Of a DNA stretch of 6,376 bases, positions 4,649 through 6,376 are shown in pieces. Where the stretch lies: positions 1 through 6,376 of the forward strand of contig CAMDQP010000062.1 in the NCBI GenBank assembly GCA_945906115.1, written 5' to 3'. Both the position numbers and the translations under genes were made by a program. Position 1 is the first letter of the stretch. The number at the start of each line of letters is the position of its first letter. The notes under the pieces were generated by a model that had not been told where the DNA came from, did no database searches, and saw only the letters and a list, made by a program, of their open reading frames with translations. The DNA comes from Opitutus sp. GAS368 (GTDB lineage: Bacteria; Verrucomicrobiota; Verrucomicrobiia; Opitutales; UBA953).

Positions 4649-5305
4649 CATCTCAGGCTTCAACGCATCCACCGCCGCCTTCAACTCTCTCGTCCGCTCT
4701 TTCACGTCGCCGGCGGGATCCATCGGCGCGCCGACGACGATCGTGACGCCTTGGCGATAGAACGGCCAGAGACAGAAAAGGAGCATGTTCTGCACGGTGA
4801 TGGAGAACGGTGTCACCCAGCGGCCAGGATAACTCCTGTAATGGAAGTAGACCGGGACCATTGGTACGCCGGCCTGCTGCGCGATGCGCACCGCGCCGGT
4901 CTTAAACGGCAACTCCGCCTCGCCGAGTGCCTCGACCAGTCCAGTCGGGCAGATCGCCACGGTCTGCCCCTGTTTGAGCAACGCGACCGCGTCGTCGATT
5001 GACACCTGCACGAAGCCCCAGCGGAGGGCGAACTTCTTCAGGAACGGAAACGAGAAAACCAAGGGATGCACCAGCAGGCGCGCCGACGAACGGATCATCC
5101 CGAAGAGAAAGACATCGCGATAGCTGACATGATTCCCGCAGAGCAACACAGGCCCCTCCGGCAACGTCCCCACGACCTTTGACTCCCCTACCAGCATCCG
5201 CGGTAGCGTGGTCGCAGGCCGGGGGGCTTTGTTAGAATTTTCGGCTGAAGTCATCGACAGCAAATCATCGCTGATCGACGAGCGAGAGCAACCCATACCC
5301 GACAT
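4640..5305 (-). CDS. PlsC-like lysophospholipid/glycerophospholipid acyltransferase family protein with altered motif
   Basis: The open frame is 221 residues. The acyltransferase signature HX4D is NHVSYRD (58-64, H59 and D64). The downstream blocks WGFVQVS (96-102), then FKTGAVRIAQQAGVPMVPVYF (134-154), keep the spacing and the late F-K-x-G block of the 1-acyl-glycerol-3-phosphate acyltransferase superfamily. The usual FPEGTR motif is replaced by CPTGLVEA (119-126), losing the conserved glutamate and arginine; this vaguely resembles the PGG..E form of diacylglycerol acyltransferases. A hydrophobic stretch at 172-183 may contact the membrane. The family transfers acyl chains to lysophospholipids or related acceptors, but the acceptor here is unknown. 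The start is uncertain: ATG at 5305 gives the full frame, ATG at 5296 is possible, and ATG at 5254 (residue 18) would remove a poorly structured leader. None has a clear ribosome binding site. The gene follows tRNA-Ser by 79 bp on the same strand. Confidence 0.85.
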   Translation of the reverse strand: MSGMGCSRSSISDDLLSMTSAENSNKAPRPATTLPRMLVGESKVVGTLPEGPVLLCGNHVSYRDVFLFGMIRSSARLLVHPLVFSFPFLKKFALRWGFVQVSIDDAVALLKQGQTVAICPTGLVEALGEAELPFKTGAVRIAQQAGVPMVPVYFHYRSYPGRWVTPFSITVQNMLLFCLWPFYRQGVTIVVGAPMDPAGDVKERTRELKAAVDALKPEMRV

Positions 5306-5384
5306 GGATCAAGGTCAGCGCTGCTTGTGCCAGGAACCCTCTGGTCCTCTTGTCGTCCGTGTCTTTTGTCTTTTTGAAAGCGGG

Positions 5385-5469
5385 CGGAGAGGGAGGGATT
5401 CGAACCCCCGGAGCCTTGCGGCTCGGCTGATTTCAAGTCAGCTGCAATCGACCACTCTGCCACCTCTCC
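5385..5469 (-). tRNA. trnS-UGA: tRNA-Ser (anticodon UGA)
   Basis: On the minus strand the 85-base gene folds as a class II cloverleaf. Acceptor stem is GGAGAGG/CCTCTCC with discriminator G; D stem GCAG/TTGC; anticodon stem GCTGA/TCAGC around the loop CTTGAAA, giving anticodon UGA. The long variable arm is GAGCC-GCAA-GGCTC, and the T arm carries TTCGAAT. The long variable arm, discriminator G and anticodon all agree on serine (UCA codons). The genome continues CCC after the discriminator, so CCA is not encoded and must be added by the tRNA nucleotidyltransferase. Confidence 0.97.
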
Positions 5470-5478
5470 GTAAGCGGG

Positions 5479-5507
5479 ATTCAACGGCGACTGGGGTCTT
5501 CCCTCAA
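5479..5507 (-). promoter_or_regulatory. Candidate promoter of tRNA-Ser
   Basis: On the minus strand, TTGAGG (plus-strand 5502-5507) and TTGAAT (5479-5484) are separated by 17 bp. Each matches 4 of 6 consensus positions of a housekeeping-sigma -35 and -10. The -10 ends 9 bp before the mature tRNA 5' end, so the transcript leader would be very short. Confidence 0.35.
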
Positions 5508-5579
5508 GCCGATTCGGTGCGTTACCCTTGGGCTTTCTCCGGCTTTCCCTAACCAGCCGGATTCGGCCTTGATGGATGC

Positions 5580-6376
5580 ATGAGCACCTGCACCCGTGTC
5601 GAGGAGATCGACGGCCCTTACGGCCCCTTCGCCATCGGCGAACGTGCCATCCAACGTCTCTGGGCCTCGGGCGAAGTACGTGGTCCGATGGCCGCCGCCT
5701 CCGGCGCGACAATCGAAATCATCCACCCAGGCGACTGGAACCGCGGCGCGGGCCCCGACTTTCTGGGCGCCGAAATCCTGGTCGACGGCAAGCGCCTCCG
5801 CGGAGACATCGAGATCCATCTACGCTGCGCCGACTGGCACGCGCACGGACACGACCGCGATGCGAACTTCGGCGGGGTCATCCTCCACGCAGTCCTACTC
5901 CCGGGCACGAAGGACGTCTCGACGCTCGCCGGCCACCACCCCGAAACGGTGGTGCTCCTACCCTACCTCCCGCGCGACCTCGAAGACTTGGCTGAAGAGG
6001 ATGCGCTCCTCGAACTGCGCGGTCGCTCGGGCGAAGTCGCCAAGCGGGTGCTGGCAGCGGAACCGAATCTTGCGCTGGGCCTGAAACGCCGCGCGCTCGA
6101 ACGCTTCCGCAATAAGACCAAGCACGCTCGCGCCCGCATCAAGGAAGTCGGCTGGGATGCCGCCTGCCATGAGCTTTTCGTGGAGTCACTCGGTCTCGGC
6201 GGCAACCGTGCCCCGATGTCGGAACTCGCCCGCAGCCACTCGCCAGAACAAATGCTCATCCTCGGCCTCGACCAGCTCTACATGGAAAAATGCGGACGTT
6301 GGCGACTGCGCGGCCTGCGCCCGGCAGGCCACCCGCACCGGCGGCTCGCCCAATACCTGGAGCTGTATCGGCGGCG
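5580..6376 (+). CDS. DUF2851 family protein, 5' part (265 codons; 3' end outside window)
   Basis: ATG at 5580 opens a frame that runs to the window edge. The first ATG upstream (5572) stops after three codons, and the one at 5576 is in another frame. The family pattern is clear: PGDWNRGAGPDFLGAEI (50-66), GDIEIH (75-80), DWHAHGHDRDANFGGVILH (85-103) and, near the edge, LRGLRPAGHPHRRLAQYL (243-260). These conserved D, E and H residues suggest an enzyme-like site. The family is uncharacterised as far as I know and is usually about 420-450 residues, so roughly the last third is missing. There is no signal peptide, so it is probably cytoplasmic. It is divergent from tRNA-Ser across a 110-bp gap. 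No strong ribosome binding site is seen. Confidence 0.88.
   Translation, partial: MSTCTRVEEIDGPYGPFAIGERAIQRLWASGEVRGPMAAASGATIEIIHPGDWNRGAGPDFLGAEILVDGKRLRGDIEIHLRCADWHAHGHDRDANFGGVILHAVLLPGTKDVSTLAGHHPETVVLLPYLPRDLEDLAEEDALLELRGRSGEVAKRVLAAEPNLALGLKRRALERFRNKTKHARARIKEVGWDAACHELFVESLGLGGNRAPMSELARSHSPEQMLILGLDQLYMEKCGRWRLRGLRPAGHPHRRLAQYLELYRR

Noticed and set aside
5208..5712. Open frames on both strands across the tRNA (5208-5552 plus, 5251-5712 minus)
   Set aside because: Their most 'conserved' parts are translations of the tRNA-Ser gene, a common annotation artefact.
5576..6259. Other frames inside the DUF2851 gene (5576-5995, 5596-6084, 5481-5819 minus, 5963-6259 minus)
   Set aside because: The 5580 frame carries the family motifs and stays open to the window edge; the others are low-complexity Arg/Ser/Pro shadows.

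Overview
The window is GC-rich DNA, most likely from a bacterium of the Planctomycetes-Verrucomicrobia-Chlamydiae (PVC) group. My best guess is Verrucomicrobia, perhaps Opitutae. The main support is a secreted DUF1080 protein that runs on into the PVC-type 'membrane-bound dehydrogenase' domain, an architecture typical of planctomycetes and verrucomicrobia. Other hints are an LPS-export permease (so a Gram-negative envelope), weak or absent Shine-Dalgarno sequences at most starts, and a tRNA gene without an encoded CCA end. The lineage is inferred from gene content and was not tested by a search.

Layout from left to right. 1-1229 (minus): a large exported DUF1080/PVC-dehydrogenase protein, cut off by the left edge. 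1230-1519: its upstream region, with a direct-repeat pair and several palindromic repeat elements. 1520-4102 (minus): three genes, a membrane-anchored CX5R (tyrosine/dual-specificity type) phosphatase, an LptF/LptG permease and a second, paralogous phosphatase. In transcription order this is phosphatase 2, permease, phosphatase 1, and all three use GTG starts. 4279-4509 (plus): a small unrecognised 76-residue protein with a good ribosome binding site. 4640-5305 (minus): a PlsC-like acyltransferase with an aberrant second motif. 5385-5469 (minus): tRNA-Ser(UGA). 5580-6376 (plus): the first 265 codons of a DUF2851 protein, cut off by the right edge.

How the genes may work together. The permease is a subunit type of the Lpt machine that moves lipopolysaccharide to the outer membrane. 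The two phosphatases carry one N-terminal membrane anchor each and probably face the periplasm, and the acyltransferase is a lipid-modifying enzyme. The centre of the window therefore looks devoted to envelope lipids. A lipid or lipid A substrate for the phosphatases is only an inference from this context.

The most unusual non-coding signal is a family of GGTAGGG...CCCTACC palindromes with a CCGCG core in the gaps between genes. Two copies (1372-1445 and 2207-2258) fold as an outer stem enclosing two hairpins separated by CCGCGG. Their hairpin arms differ in sequence but keep perfect pairing, so structure rather than sequence appears to be conserved. Shorter or decayed relatives lie at 1344-1365, 1494-1524, 2182-2204, 4519-4540 and 4565-4592. 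I see no CRISPR array, insertion sequence, prophage or defence system.
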